Shown one piece after another: positions 23,501 to 34,646 of a stretch of DNA of 64,000 nucleotides. A program made the position numbers and the translations under genes. Source of the stretch: Cymbomonas tetramitiformis (Eukaryota; Chlorophyta; Pyramimonadophyceae; Pyramimonadales; Pyramimonadaceae); assembly GCA_001247695.2 (NCBI GenBank), contig LGRX02035255.1, forward strand, positions 16,429 through 80,428, given 5' to 3'. Under the pieces are notes generated by a model. The model did no database searches. It was not told where the DNA came from and worked only from the letters and a program-made list of their open reading frames with translations. The stretch's first letter is position 1. Each line of letters opens with the position of its first letter.

Positions 23501-24957
23501 GGCCAGTGTTTAACGTTGGGAGGCGTTGATGTCCCGGTGGAACTGTGGTGAAGTAGAAATGGGTGGTTTTTGTGAGGAGAAGAGATGGAGGGGCTCGGGG
23601 GAGGAAGGAGGTGGTGGCCGCGGGGAGGAGGTTTGGGGTGGAGGTGGTTTGGGAGGGGGCAAGGTGGGGGCGGATGTGGGGAGACATGGAGGCGGAGGTC
23701 GGGAGGTAAGTGGGACGGAGGAGAGGACGAGGTGGAGGGAGGGAATGTAATCTGACTCCAGGGGCCTGGGGGTGGTGGATGAGGCAGGAGGAGGGAAGGA
23801 GGGCAAGGAGAGGGGACGGTGGGGGGTGGGCAGATGGTGGGAGGTGGGCGATGGAGGTGGAGAGCTTGTGGGGGCGGGAGGACGGTGGGTGGACCGGGAG
23901 GTGGAGGGCCAGGTGGTGGACTGGGAGAAGATGGTGGGGTGGTCGGTGGCGGTGAGGAGGTGGAGGTCGAGGCGGAGGACTGGGAGTGTGGATCACATGA
24001 ACCATCCCGGAGGTGCTGGGGGCAAGGAGGCGGAGGTGGGGAGGGCGAGTGGAGGATATCGGGTGGAGGTAGGAGGCGAAGGGGGAGGGGAGGCGGAGGA
24101 GATGGTGTGATGGAGGTGGGGGCCTGGTGGTGGCCAGCTTGGAGGGGTGGATTGGGTGGAGGAGGTGGGCTTGGAGGCGGGGAAGGGGGTGGTGGCGGTG
24201 GAGGCGGAGGTGGAGGAGGACCAATTGTGGGAGTTGCTGTCGGCGCAAGGGTTGTTGGTGTCAACGTCGGAGCAGCGGTTGTGGGAGGCACGGTGGGGCT
24301 AGAAGTCGGGGGCCTCGTGTTGTGGAGAGCCCTCACCGAAGCCACATCTGCCAATTCCAAGAAATGCAGAGACCTTTGAGCTCAGGAGATGATGCCGCCT
24401 CCGACACATGCAGAGACCTCTGAGCTCGTAGGATGGTGCTACTATGCAGAGACCTCTGAGCTGGTGAGATGATGCTGCCTCCGACACATGCATAGACCTT
24501 CGAGCTCTGAGCTCGTGAGATGGTGCCACCTCCGACACATGCAGAGACCGCTGAGCTCGTAGGATGGTGCTACTGACGCATGCAGACACCTCTGAGCTGA
24601 TGAGATGGCACCGCCACAAACCGCAAAGCCCGAACGCAGGCAATATTCAGGAAAGGAAAACGCAGGGAAATTTTCAAGCACGGGGTGAGCAGGGCTCCTT
24701 TAGCAAGGGGTGAACATGTTGCTTGAACAGCAGGGTGAAGGTGGCGGCAGGAAATCGAAAACAGAGCGACTGCAGTGAGACAAGGATGGTGACAGCAGGC
24801 ACTCACTCGACAGGGTGACCAACACCAGCACTACAAGTTGCACTTTCCCCTGCGAGCCCCCCACAAGTCGCGACGCCGCCTGAGAGGCGTCGCTGTAGTC
24901 GAAGAAAGGGGCACTACTGCAGTTCATTCCGGCGTACGAAGGGCGCGAGGAGTACAA
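17308..24957 (-). CDS. Proline-rich (HRGP-type) membrane-anchored surface protein gene(s)
   Basis: The minus strand carries many exons in which PPPSPPPP-type stalks alternate with short globular pieces. It begins at an ATG at 24957 with a hydrophobic VQLVVLVLVTLSS segment and ends in a transmembrane segment near 17325-17402. Supported exons are given separately. The design (N-terminal signal or anchor, Thr/Pro and Ser/Pro stalks, cysteine-containing modules, one C-terminal membrane helix) is that of algal extracellular-matrix or cell-surface glycoproteins. Whether this is one 8-kb gene or two cannot be settled by reading, because Pro codons keep several frames open. Introns carry minisatellites. 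No specific family name is justified. Confidence 0.45.
18242..18369 (-). CDS. Exon with WWRTRDGDIERIVHLDNG segment
   Basis: Acceptor CTGGCAG|GC leads to a frame reading GHIPPWWRTRDGDIERIVHL followed by DNGQTIQNTPVSTSNNW. It looks like folded extracellular sequence rather than repeat, and sits between the cysteine module and the membrane segment. Family not recognised. Confidence 0.35.
18499..18800 (-). CDS. Exon with GWVDGDGYACQSY cysteine module
   Basis: One frame gives TMSDTPPGCDAARRLIALL...FGAPPSPPPPPPP. After a one-base shift the next frame gives GLGCCKDFPEGWVDGDGY and ACQSYTEK, ending at a GTGATT donor. The C-D-GW-D-GY-C-Y pattern looks like a short extracellular disulfide module. The frame change lies in a C-rich run and may be an indel. 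Confidence 0.4.
18985..19325. repeat. Minisatellite, about 29-bp units
   Basis: Roughly eleven imperfect copies of a C-rich unit with core GCTCGGCTTCCTCCTGACGC, in a non-coding part of the proline-rich locus. Confidence 0.75.
19435..20007 (-). CDS. Exon with PPPSPPPP stalk and SEA-like module, broken by in-frame TGA
   Basis: After the acceptor at 20008 the frame reads EGSWGVCQPLPPYSPP, a Pro-rich linker, then VTSVVYFWGLDYSAF...FRPEFERDFNAQMAAAAGV followed by AHITFGIVAQQTVAA. The pattern F-x3-F-x2-DF...AAAGV...I with a closing beta strand resembles the small SEA-like modules common in algal surface proteins. A TGA at 19648-19650 interrupts the frame. The same frame continues as WQVDMLAARFPLPEAYC to 19435. 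Confidence 0.45.
20225..20575. repeat. Minisatellite, 46-bp units
   Basis: About eight copies of a 46-bp unit containing AACGCACATCCAATGGACCA, few differences between copies. It lies between proline-rich exons, so most likely in an intron. Confidence 0.9.
22913..23035. repeat. Short minisatellite, 46-bp units
   Basis: Two full copies and a partial copy of a 46-bp unit with core ATGGAAGAGTAGGCAGA, between proline-rich exons. Confidence 0.75.
24347..24957 (-). CDS. N-terminal exons: hydrophobic anchor then Thr/Pro stalk
   Basis: Exon 24957-24807 starts MYSSRPSYAGMNCSS and contains the hydrophobic run VQLVVLVLVTLSS. It ends at a consensus GTGAGT donor in phase 1. The acceptor before 24347 (TTGGCAG|AT) restores frame and leads into VASVRALHNTRPPTS, a TTAAPTLTPTTLAPT stalk and a polyproline run. 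The intron between them holds a 45-bp minisatellite. Confidence 0.5.
24365..24610. repeat. Intronic minisatellite, about 45-bp units
   Basis: Five to six copies of a unit with core CTCCGACACATGCAGAGACC, some shortened to 36 bp, inside the intron between 24347 and 24807. Confidence 0.8.
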
Positions 24958-27900
24958 TCAGTGAGGAAAACAACAAGATCTGGAGGGGAACGCGTCGACC
25001 GGTCATTGTGGGCGTGGCGTTTTAATAAGGAAAGGAAAGCAAATAATCTGGAAATATGGATACAGTACCGCTTGCAAACCGTTGAACAGCAAAGGGCAAC
25101 GACAACTGCGAGCGGTTGTTTGCAAGGGTGAGGTGGTACTATTACAAGTAGGTGAAACCGCTTATTTTGCAATCGGTTTGAACAGCAAAGGCAGCTTCTT
25201 TGCGGACCTATAGCACCTTCGAAACCAGCGACCTAAACTCCTGCTCCCGAGATTGCGGTTGTGAGGCACGCGAGGGTGATAACGAAAGTGTGCTGAACAA
25301 AGTAAGGGAACTATTTGCGGCGCGCTCGAGGGACATCCGGTGTGATAAGCGAAAGCTTGGAAATTTCTTTCCCGAGATATAAATCACCATCCAAAAGGAT
25401 TGGCAACGACCGAGGGTTAGACTTCGCGGAAAGAAGTTAAAGTGTGAGTCAAACGCACGTATTTAACAGCCAGATAAAGAAAGTCTTTTGGCGGAAGTTG
25501 TCAGAGTGGGGTTCCCAAAACGTGACTGGATGCTAAGGAAAATAATAGGGGAAGGTCTCTTCTTTACGATACCTTAACGGCTGCGTGATTTGCTGTGGGC
25601 CGTCTCGAGCATGCGGTGTACTCGAAAGAGCGAGAGCGCTTACGTGACAACATTTTGGAGAGAACTCCCACGAAACAGATATCTATGCTTGTGCTATTTT
25701 AGACCGGAGATCCCAAATAGATTTTCTAGGTTCATGCCTCACTGAAAACGTTGCGACTCGGTGCGGGGGGACGAGGAGACCCGAAGTCCCCCCTTCATTG
25801 CCCAAAAATGGAAGGAAGGTGTAGCGAAATGATGCTTGGGTAAGATGACTGCGACCGACCACTGAAAATGATTACCCGTATCAATCACTCAGTTCCTAAG
25901 AAAACGTAGGCGGGGCGTCTGATCAACTTTATTATTGTGTGTTTGTTGCTTCACGCGCAACAGCCAGCCAGGTTAGTCTCCTGGCCTCGAAACGCTTTGA
26001 GAGCCAAGGCAAGCAAAAAGTGAATGATATAAATTTCAGCATGTATTTCCATAACATTTCATATTTTCACGTGTAGAAAAAGCAATACAAATACAATACA
26101 TTGTAAAGGAAATCCTTCAAGCCTATTTTCTCCTGTTTATATACATCTTTCTTATACGATAGCCTTTCTCACGTCTCTGCACTCTCATGACGATCATGAG
26201 ATGACTTGTGTTTCATTCCTGGAATGTGGATGTGGGTTTACTATTTTACATCGTTGTCCTATTCCCGTACTATATATACCGTGGCGTACGCGTACTCCGT
26301 ACTATTCTGTGTCACGCTACAGTACAACGAATGGAACAATCCCTTTCGCTGCGCTGTCGCTGTGACCGTCTGTATGTCTATCATTTTAAATCATACGATA
26401 CTGGCAGTATGATACTCGATACGGAAACGGATAGGCCTACACGTACAGTAAACATTATCGAGTTACGAGTATCAGTACAGTCATTTCATATTCGTTTTCC
26501 GCAAGGAGAATGATGACATCGCATCGTGCCGCATGGATGGGCCCGGAGTCAAGCTTGGCGATGCGGCATTCGACTCGGAAAACTTCGGCATGGTTGCGGC
26601 AGGTCATCGAAAATGCAACGTGCGGATGCCGCAAACATTTCAGGAGTGACACAGGAGTGACGGTCATCGCTCGACACGGAATACCGACAGTTATCGATGA
26701 TTCGTGGATAAATTATCGATAAGCTATCGACAAAAGAACCTTTTAAAGTATGCGTTTGGCTGCTCCGTCCCCGCTCATGTAATTGCAAGCGGTTTTTACA
26801 CAATTCACATCAACTACTAAAATACGTTCAATTTGTTTTTACTATGATATATACGCGTAGTTAGACACTCGAAGCGCAGCGAAAGATGCTGTACTTCGCG
26901 TTTTAGGATTCTCGCGGAGTGCGGGGGTACCCTTGCGGTATGCAACGATTGCGCGGTGATACGTACAGAGATTAGTCTCCGGTAAGTTTTCCCCCAAATT
27001 TAACTTAATTTAACGTTGATTTAAAGCGTGCTTGGCTTCACATCACCCGTATTCGCGGATGCAAGCAACCCGCGAAGAGGGTGAAGAATGTGGTTGTTCA
27101 AGCGCGTTTTGGGCATCCGCGTTTCTACGGATGCTCAAAGTAGCGGCTGAAACTCGCTACAACACTTCATGATATATATACGAAGTGTTTGAGAGAGTGT
27201 CACACGGTTTGAACACGAATAAGCCTGCGGCTGCAAACATTTTGTTCCAAAATCCCCCGCTTTTGTGGTACCATGATGAAGAACGTAAGCCGTTCTTGAC
27301 ACAAGCGCTCATCATCTCCCTAAAAAAAAACAAGCTACGGAAAGATCAATAAATAATAATATTACGAAGTTACAAGTATCATAACTTCGAAATAATATCA
27401 TACACATCTGCTCACTGTAGCAGAAATATGAGGTTTTGTTCCACAGCGGGCCGACGTTCAAGTCTTCCACAGTTGATTTTTTACTTGCGGAAATTTCCTC
27501 GGGAGGAGCGGCAAGCATTTTCAGCCCGATTCCGCAAGCATTTGGCCTCGAACGTCATCTTTCGTTGCGGCAGAAATCGAAGATGATTTGAGAATATCTG
27601 CGGGAATTTTTAATCGGACGCATGGAAAATGTGGTTCCCCTTGCGGAAAACCAATAAGAAATGACTGTAGTACTGTATGAGTATCCGCTTTCCGCTATGC
27701 CGATCATCAATCGTCTTTTCGTGTCTCGCCCTCGCGTGTCGCGTCGGGCCTCGCGTCGGCACTTGATCTTCTTCTGTCGATGTCATGATACGCAGGGGGC
27801 GAAATACTGCCTTGCAGTGTTTGCTTGGTAAGACAAAATAATTCTCCGTAGGCTTTCTTGCCGTAACCTTTCGTTCCGACTAGCTTAGCAGCGAGTCTCA

Positions 27901-28810
27901 TACGTACCGTGCCCGGTTTCTGTTTCTGGATTTGCCTCTTCGTTTTGTACGGGTAACTGGTTTTTTCCAAGTGCATTTTCAAAATATCGATATTTCAAGT
28001 GCAAGCAGGGGGTTTTGGAAACAAACTCCGGATTACCGTCAAGATGCTAAAGCTTCCTCACGTCAGCGGATTTGGCAGAGAACTTGTGATTGTGTCTTGT
28101 CGTTGTCGGATTGTGTGCTTTTATAACTCGGAGGTACCGTGGCCGTGGTCCGTGCAAGACTGCAAGTTGATAGAATTTCTCTCGATAGAGCGCCGCCTAG
28201 TTCGATCGAAGTTCGATCGAAGTTCGATCGAACGTCGAAGGCGTCCGTTCGCGATCTCGAAGGGTGACAATTCGAGATTCGATCGACGAAACCAACGCAA
28301 CGCGAGTCCAAGAACCAACGAAGTGACACTCCCGACTCCGTGACATGACATGACATGACATAACATGTCAGATGATACCCATACTCGATACTGCTACAGT
28401 ACTGCTCACTGCTACTGTCACTGTGTCAACCCTCCGCCCGCGCCCGCGCCTTCGCCTGTCCGTCGCGTGTCCCCTCGTCGTCGCGTCAAGCGAAGCGAAG
28501 GTTCACGGTGCAGACTGATGAAGACACAATTTCAATTTGCAAGTCCGTGTGCGGTGGACATCCACTCGACTGGACACTTGCGTGGGAAGACCCTTTTCTT
28601 TAGTTTTAAGTTTACACTCGACTGTTGAGAATTTAACTACATAAGCGTATAATACTACTTAAGTAAGACCCTTTACAGTCGACTCATCTTTACAGTCGAT
28701 TCCAGTTCACTTAATACAATACTGTCTCTGATATACGTCTGCGGAAAGCACCACTTCAACGATATTTGGCATACTTGTTATTTTGCGATCGGCGTTCAAT
28801 TCAAAGCGGA
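24958..28810. other. Gene-poor intergenic stretch
   Basis: No gene supported. It contains TATCGATA-type words, a short tandem of TTCGATCGAAG (28197-28230) and a GACAT microsatellite (about 28343-28367). Base composition falls in GC from about 25.4 kb, marking the exit from the gene island. Confidence 0.5.
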
Positions 28811-31016
28811 ATGTTGTTTGCTATAGTTGCCGCACTTCTCCTCCAAACGGCGCGTGGGCGAGAGTATGAACCCCCCCCTGGACTTTGTAAGGAGGCTAAC
28901 GCTTACTGCACGGGTTTGTTGGAAAACGTTTCCCCTGAAATGAAGGAACGAGCTGAAGCCTTTCATCGTAAGGTGAATTTCATCGCACTCGACCTACCTG
29001 AGATTCTAGTGCTCAGTAGAAAAGTCGAATCGTCCTGTATGGCAGAGAGCCATAGAGCTGAAAGTTAGAGCGTGTAAAACGCTCCCCGCGATAGCTTAGA
29101 ACTAGTTTTGCTCGCGTGGCGGTTGTATGCGCGCACTCTCATACGGCATGTGCGGGGAGGGATGTCTTCAAAGTTTGATTTTCCCATCCGAAACCCGCGG
29201 GGATATTTCCGCAACCTCGAGAATCCGCAGCGCGCGTTGCGCTTGGAAGTTCGTCGTGAACGGTCGAGGATTCCCGGAATCGCTTAGATGGTATCTTCTC
29301 GGAGGCTCGGCTTTTCTTCCTGAAAGGATCCAGTCTATTTCATGAGCACACCCTCGAGCAGCTCCAGGTCGCGTGTTTGGCGAGCAGTAAGGGCCGCATT
29401 CTCCTGGTTTCCCTTTGGCAGCTTCTGTTTGGACTCCCCCGATAAGTGCGACATGCCCTGCAGTCTAACGTGGCGCTCGCCGCCTTAGCAGTGACTCAGC
29501 CCGACGTGCCATTGAAGCGCTGAGAAGATCTTAAGTCGTGTCCACCGCGACGCGACCTGACCTGATCTCCCGTTGAAGCACTGGAGCATCTTAATACGTC
29601 GGTGCCGCGCCGCTGTTTCGTTTTACTTCTGCGGTAGTTGGCGTGAGCCGCACGTTTACTTGCAGGTAGAAGGCAGCACTGAAGGCTACTCCCAGTTCTT
29701 ACACACAGGGGAAGTGGAGTCGGTGGCGTTCGAGCTTACGCTGGGTTGCTGTCTCTTTGCGGGCTCTTGCCGCGACTCGTTCCGCGGCACGGCTGAAGAA
29801 CACGCATGGGTAACCGGCAGCTTCATAAGATCCGCGGCCCAAGGAGTGGACGACGACGGTGGCGCAGCCATGACCGCAGCATACATTTCCTTGTGCCACG
29901 GGGGTGAAGTCGTGGCGGAGAACCCATGTGGGAACGAGGTTGCGGACTTGTTCAAGCGATCGCTCATGCTCGCCGAAAGCAAGGGCGCTGTGCAGCAAAG
30001 CGAGATCGCTCGTCTTCAACTCGCCTCGCTTTATCTCCGGGTGTGGCGCCAACTCCCTCCTGTCTCTTGTCGCTTGCATAGTTACGTCAGCAGCGCGCGC
30101 ATCGCACTCAACATACGTAGGCTGCAGCCGTTTCGAAAAAAAATGACGTTCGCGCCCCCCCCAATACGCAAGCGAAATGTAATCCTCGAAGTTTTTTATG
30201 AACTCGCCCCTCACGTGCGACGTTGCGCACCGCTTATCGTTGAGCTGCGTCCTTCGATGTCTGAAGGAACTCGCCCGATGTTGGGCGAATGGCGCAACTT
30301 TCAAGATGCCCAGACTGTTTCTGCGCGCGCACTCACGAAAGTTCTTCGACGCGTGTTCCCGCACTCTCGGGAGCGCACTCACCTGCGACGGAATCCCCTT
30401 TGCTCCCGGGTTGTGACCATTCACCCACCTCAGCGCTTCATTGGCGAGACCTTCGCCAACAAGGATGGAGGGTTTTACTGCGTTCCAACGGAAGACGCTC
30501 CAGAAGGAAAGGTGCCGGATGCGAAGCTGGCTAAGAAGTACTTAAAGCCTGTTCTGCAAAGCAGGGAGGAGCACGCCGTAAAGCAAGCCAAATATCTACT
30601 CGCACAACTGAAGGGGGTAAGGAAATCTGGCCGTAACGCAATCGTTCACGATTTTGCCAGCACAACACTTCAATGTCTCACTATGCATCGCGCGGGGATT
30701 GTGCCGTCTAAGCTATTGATCAGAATAAGGGAATGGGGCGGTTTCATGTGTCGCCCACCAGGTTGAGGAGAGGTGGAAAAAGCACTTGGTCGCACCCCAT
30801 GCAGAGGAGATCCATTCCCAATACAAACAGAAGCAAGCTGAAAAAGCGAGTGCTGGGGCTGGAGACGGTGCAGACAAGCTTGCGATCCCAATCTGGTTTT
30901 TGCTGGTGTCGGTGTGTTTGTTCGGCTACGTGCTTTACTTATCCATTAAGAAGAAGTCTCTGAGTCGGAAGGAACTGTCTGACTCTGCCAAGCAAAAGTC
31001 TAAAAAGAGCTCCTAA
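28811..31016 (+). CDS. Putative type I membrane protein with dilysine ER-retrieval tail
   Basis: Exons 28811-28972, 29666-30040, 30434-30616 and 30762-31016 (TAA) join in phase 0 for about 324 residues. The first ATG gives a signal peptide, MLFAIVAALLLQTARG, then a lumenal PPPGLCKEANAYCTGLL segment. A helical region (VADLFKRSLMLAESKG... ARLQLASLYLR) recalls a TPR-like repeat. Next come GGFYCVPTEDAPEG and Lys-rich helices, then one transmembrane helix (IPIWFLLVSVCLFGYVLYL) and a basic tail ending KKSS. K-K-x-x at the C-terminus is the classical ER-retrieval signal of type I proteins. The first half of exon 2 is the least certain part. Family not recognised; an ER-membrane role is inferred from topology. 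Confidence 0.5.
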
Positions 31017-31549
31017 AATGTGAAACAGGTAAAATCTTGAATACGAAGTGACGAGGTCTCCAGCTAATGTTTGAAGCCCACTTTCTTTCGCCTACGATTT
31101 ACCTGTGGGCCTCCAGCCTTGTAACACGTACACATTCACCATCCCATCCACCCGTAGCACTCTCACTTGTAGAAAAGTTTGAGATGAAATTGTTAGAGCA
31201 AGTGCCAAAAACATTTCGTGATAATTCAGTCGCAGCTGGAAATAGGATATAGAATACAAGAGTGATCGGATGTATGGTACAAACGCATGGACTGTAGGTA
31301 GCGGCACACGTTTGTCATATGCCAGGGGGGTTTAATCATATGCTAAGGTTACCAGGTGTATTTCTTGGCAATAAAAGTAATCCCACACACTATTATGTCG
31401 CAAAGGGAACAAAAGACACCGATGTTCGATAAAAATCGGAGGAATAGATAACGTTTTCCCGGTCTTCCCCACGAAGGGAAGTGTACATATCATGTAGTGG
31501 TCGTGGGTATTTTGTTCGCACGTTTCGTGTGTGTTATTAATTCGAATTA
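31017..31549. other. Intergenic, nothing recognised
   Basis: AT-rich 3' flank of the membrane-protein gene. No ORF or repeat supported. Confidence 0.4.
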
Positions 31550-31880
31550 GAGAGTTTCCAGCAAGAAATATTCGCCAAAATAATCGATCAGATTCGGGTC
31601 CCTGATCCACGTCGGAACCAGCCTTCCACATCATGTTTTGGTCGATTATGTTGGTGAACAGTTCGCAAACTTTTGATCGCTTAACAGTGTAGACCCGATT
31701 GAAAGTTTGGCGAACAATTCGCCATTTCGTTCGTCATCAGATGTCACCACGAGTAGTCCTTCACCGGACCGATGTCATTCGTTTCGTTTGCCAATTCAGT
31801 TTTTTCGGTCAGTTTGGTCCACGTCAGGTGGCAAGATTTGGCGATTATTGTGGCGATTAAATCGCTTGCTGGAAACTCTC
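31550..31880. mobile_element. MITE, TA target duplication
   Basis: Inverted ends GAGAGTTTCCAGCAAG (31550 onward) and CTTGCTGGAAACTCTC (to 31880) are each bordered by TA (31548-31549 and 31881-31882). The similarity continues inward (TTCGCCA-type and AATAATCG words). At 331 bp with no ORF, it fits a Tc1/mariner-type non-autonomous element. Confidence 0.7.
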
Positions 31881-31882
31881 TA

Positions 31883-33825
31883 TTCTGGTGTCACGTGTTC
31901 GGTAGAATGGGGTTCTCCGCCATATTTCTCAGCAGGACGGGAACATTGTTGTTCCCGACACTGCAAAAAAAGGCACATAATTCAAGCAAACCCCCTGAAC
32001 ACGTGTCAGCTGCCCGCCTTATAAACCGACAATTTGGTTAAGCCCGACAACGTTGGCCACAACCTAGCCTATATGCAAATCCATACGATGCGTGAGAGAT
32101 GCGCCGCAACAAGCAAAAAACGTTTAGCATCATCAAAGTGGGGGGCGTTCCCTTGACTGGGGCTCTGGCGGCGTCTTCCACACAGGGGGGAGTCTAGACC
32201 CGCCCATAACCCAATAGACTAAACCCCACGGCTGATTACCCCGTATATCTCCTGTAAAATGAACCTCGGGGTTATAAACTTTTGTATAACCTACATCATT
32301 AAGCACCTATCAAGTACAAACGAACCCAGTGGTCTTCATTGTAAACTATATAGTGGCGCACCACTATATGGTGGTATTAGCACGTTATATAGTGTACAAT
32401 CTCACTATATTCCACTCCGTGTGTATAGTGCGTTTGGGATGAAGCGGCTATTTTCATCTTTAGATGCTATGCCGAGATATCGTATTTCAGTAGTCGCAGA
32501 CTATGACGGCTTCACGGTATGGCATATCAGAGATTAGACTGAGATCACGGGGGACTAGATATCCAGTACTGCCCCCTGTATGACATTCCTCGATGCATGT
32601 GACAGATGACTGCATTATTCGGCTCGAGACCGCGAGTCACAGCGATAGAGACCGCGAGCCACGTGTTAGAGTACTCGAGCATCACAGTAGACGTACTCGT
32701 ACAACACTTCATAGCTCACAGTAGCATAAGCTACTTAGACTCTCTTACTCTCATATATTATATCTTTTACAGACATATATCACACGTTTCAGCCTCATAT
32801 TTTTGCTTACAACGATAGTTATAAAACACGGATATACAGAATATTAATATATTATCCCCGGTATGTGTTTCAAACTATCTATTATGAGACGTGGCAACTA
32901 CTGAAAATGACTAAACTGCACTTAGGGAGAGGCAGGTAGGCACACGGAAAGCCGGTTTGGACAAAGCTTCAGATGATTATTCAGATAGAATAATATAGCG
33001 GTGAGTGTTGTTGGTTTATGGTGTCACGAGTGTGATATACCAGATCTATCATCTCTGACTGTCACAGTATGACAGCCCGAGAGGCAGATTCTAGCACACC
33101 ACCTCATACGAGGTGACACCGTGTACACAACACACCACCTAACCTAAGGTTCCATAGTTACGGCTACTAGTGACCCGAAGATTACATCGTTACACGGCGA
33201 ACAACTTAATGAAAAGCTGCTAAGTTAACCCACAGGGGCTCGACCCCATGCTAGGTGGATTGCTAAGTAAAGCTAAGGATCCCTGCTCAAATTATTTGAT
33301 GATTGCCTTTTGCGGTTGAACTAACACTCCGCAGGTCAACCCGGCGTACATTTTACATTGCTTTTACCTTTTATGATTGGGAATTCTTTTACGATTGCCC
33401 TCTCGGCCTTTCATCAAACTTCAATGTGAAAGCGCGACCGTAATTATCACATCGCTCTGCCAAAATTTGAGGGACGCCGATGTGAGATGAGACTTTCAGC
33501 CCCCCCCATAAGGTGGGGGGCAGTCACACTCTCTCTGATCACCCCTTGACCCGAGGTGCCACTTCAGCTTGCTTCCGCCAGTTCGTTCCGCGATTATAAA
33601 ACCCCAAAGTTATTTTATTATCTCATCTTAGTCTGCAGTGAATCACGGTGTCACTCCCTGCAAGTGCTTCCGCCAGCCTAATATATAACATATATTAGCC
33701 TTTTCTGTCAGACGCCTCAGATTTTAGGTTCATTACGAGCATTTGCGGCGGAAGCGCTGGCCAAATTTTTGAAAATTACGAAAACTTAAAGAAAATCTTC
33801 ATCTACAACCCTACGAGAACGACAA
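31883..33825. other. Non-coding, with LTR-like debris
   Basis: 32330-32410 has short ACTATATAGTG palindromes. In minus orientation, 33096 starts TGCTAGAATCTGCC directly after GGTGGTG, the same junction seen at the 3' LTR of the element ending at 40713. A decayed LTR therefore probably occupies about 32850-33096. 33497-33520 has a C-run/ATAAGG/G-run hairpin related to one in the 243-bp repeat. Confidence 0.35.
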
Positions 33826-34425
33826 GTGCAACATCGTCACCTCCTCCAACTTCAACGGTCTGGAAGGTCTACCCGCATGTCGTCGTTCACAGCTACAACC
33901 ACACCGGGATCCCAACCACCAACTGAAGAGCGTAACCCACAAGCTCAACGACGTTTATTCACTTCACGTCAACCTCTTGCGACATCTCCAACGCTCGAAG
34001 AAGTCTCCCTCACGACCAACGCCCTTCTCCAAGATGTACATGCGCTCACCGCCACCGTCGGTGAGCTCTCCACCACCCTCGCCTCGCTTGGATCTGCATT
34101 TCAACGCTCAGCTGCCCAGACCGACGAGATCTACGGGAATTGCGTCACGAAGGAGGAACTCAACGACATTAATCAACTCAACAAGACTGTCATCAACGAC
34201 CTCATCAAAGTACGAGATGACTGCAAGGACGCCACCTTACTGGCTCGCACTCTGGCGAGTAGAACTACTTCTCGTTCGACGCCATCTTCAGTCGCCATTA
34301 CTTCTGACAAGATGTTTGACACCACGAAGGAATTGGAAACTATTCCAGAAGTAACGCCATTGGAACATCGAGATGGCCAAGCACTTCCCCCAACCAGGAT
34401 CAATTATAGGAAAGTAGATATATAG
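33826..34425 (+). CDS. Gag-like N-terminal fragment with coiled coil
   Basis: A 199-codon frame whose likely start is the second ATG (MSSFTATTTPGSQ). It has a Ser/Thr/Pro-rich head followed by a predicted coiled coil (LTATVGELSTTLASLGSAF). Its last codons and stop lie inside the 243-bp LTR-like repeat (34404), so it is truncated by, or fused to, that repeat. It is taken as retroelement debris; no family match is claimed. Confidence 0.35.
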   Translation: MQHRHLLQLQRSGRSTRMSSFTATTTPGSQPPTEERNPQAQRRLFTSRQPLATSPTLEEVSLTTNALLQDVHALTATVGELSTTLASLGSAFQRSAAQTDEIYGNCVTKEELNDINQLNKTVINDLIKVRDDCKDATLLARTLASRTTSRSTPSSVAITSDKMFDTTKELETIPEVTPLEHRDGQALPPTRINYRKVDI

Positions 34426-34646
34426 TGATGTATATACTCTTCTGAAAAGTGACAAAACACATTGAGGCAGGGTTTTCGGTTCGTCTAAAGTCGGATTATA
34501 CTGAAAGATGATCGGGCTTTACGCTGGCGGACCGGGACCCGGAGCTGAGCAGACAGCAGGCACTGCAAGTCACGAGCAGGCGAGGGGTGACACAGGGCAC
34601 CACAGACCTCCCCCCTTATGGGGGGTGAAAGTCGGTGTTCCCATGA
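34404..34646. repeat. 243-bp LTR-like repeat, intact copy
   Basis: Nearly identical to 35707-35748 joined to 46194-46403. It begins TTATAGGAAAGTAGATATAT and ends TTCCCATGA, and contains a CCCCCCTTATGGGGGG hairpin. This uninterrupted copy serves as the empty-site reference for the 10.4-kb insertion in the other copy. Confidence 0.75.

Noticed and set aside
20721..24360. Long overlapping proline-, arginine- or histidine-rich frames on the minus strand as separate genes
   Set aside because: CT-rich low-complexity DNA keeps all frames open; only stretches with splice signals and non-repetitive modules were kept.
26206..26722. Overlapping plus-strand frames near 26.2-26.7 kb
   Set aside because: No motif, no splice partner, AT-rich composition; nothing distinguishes them from chance.
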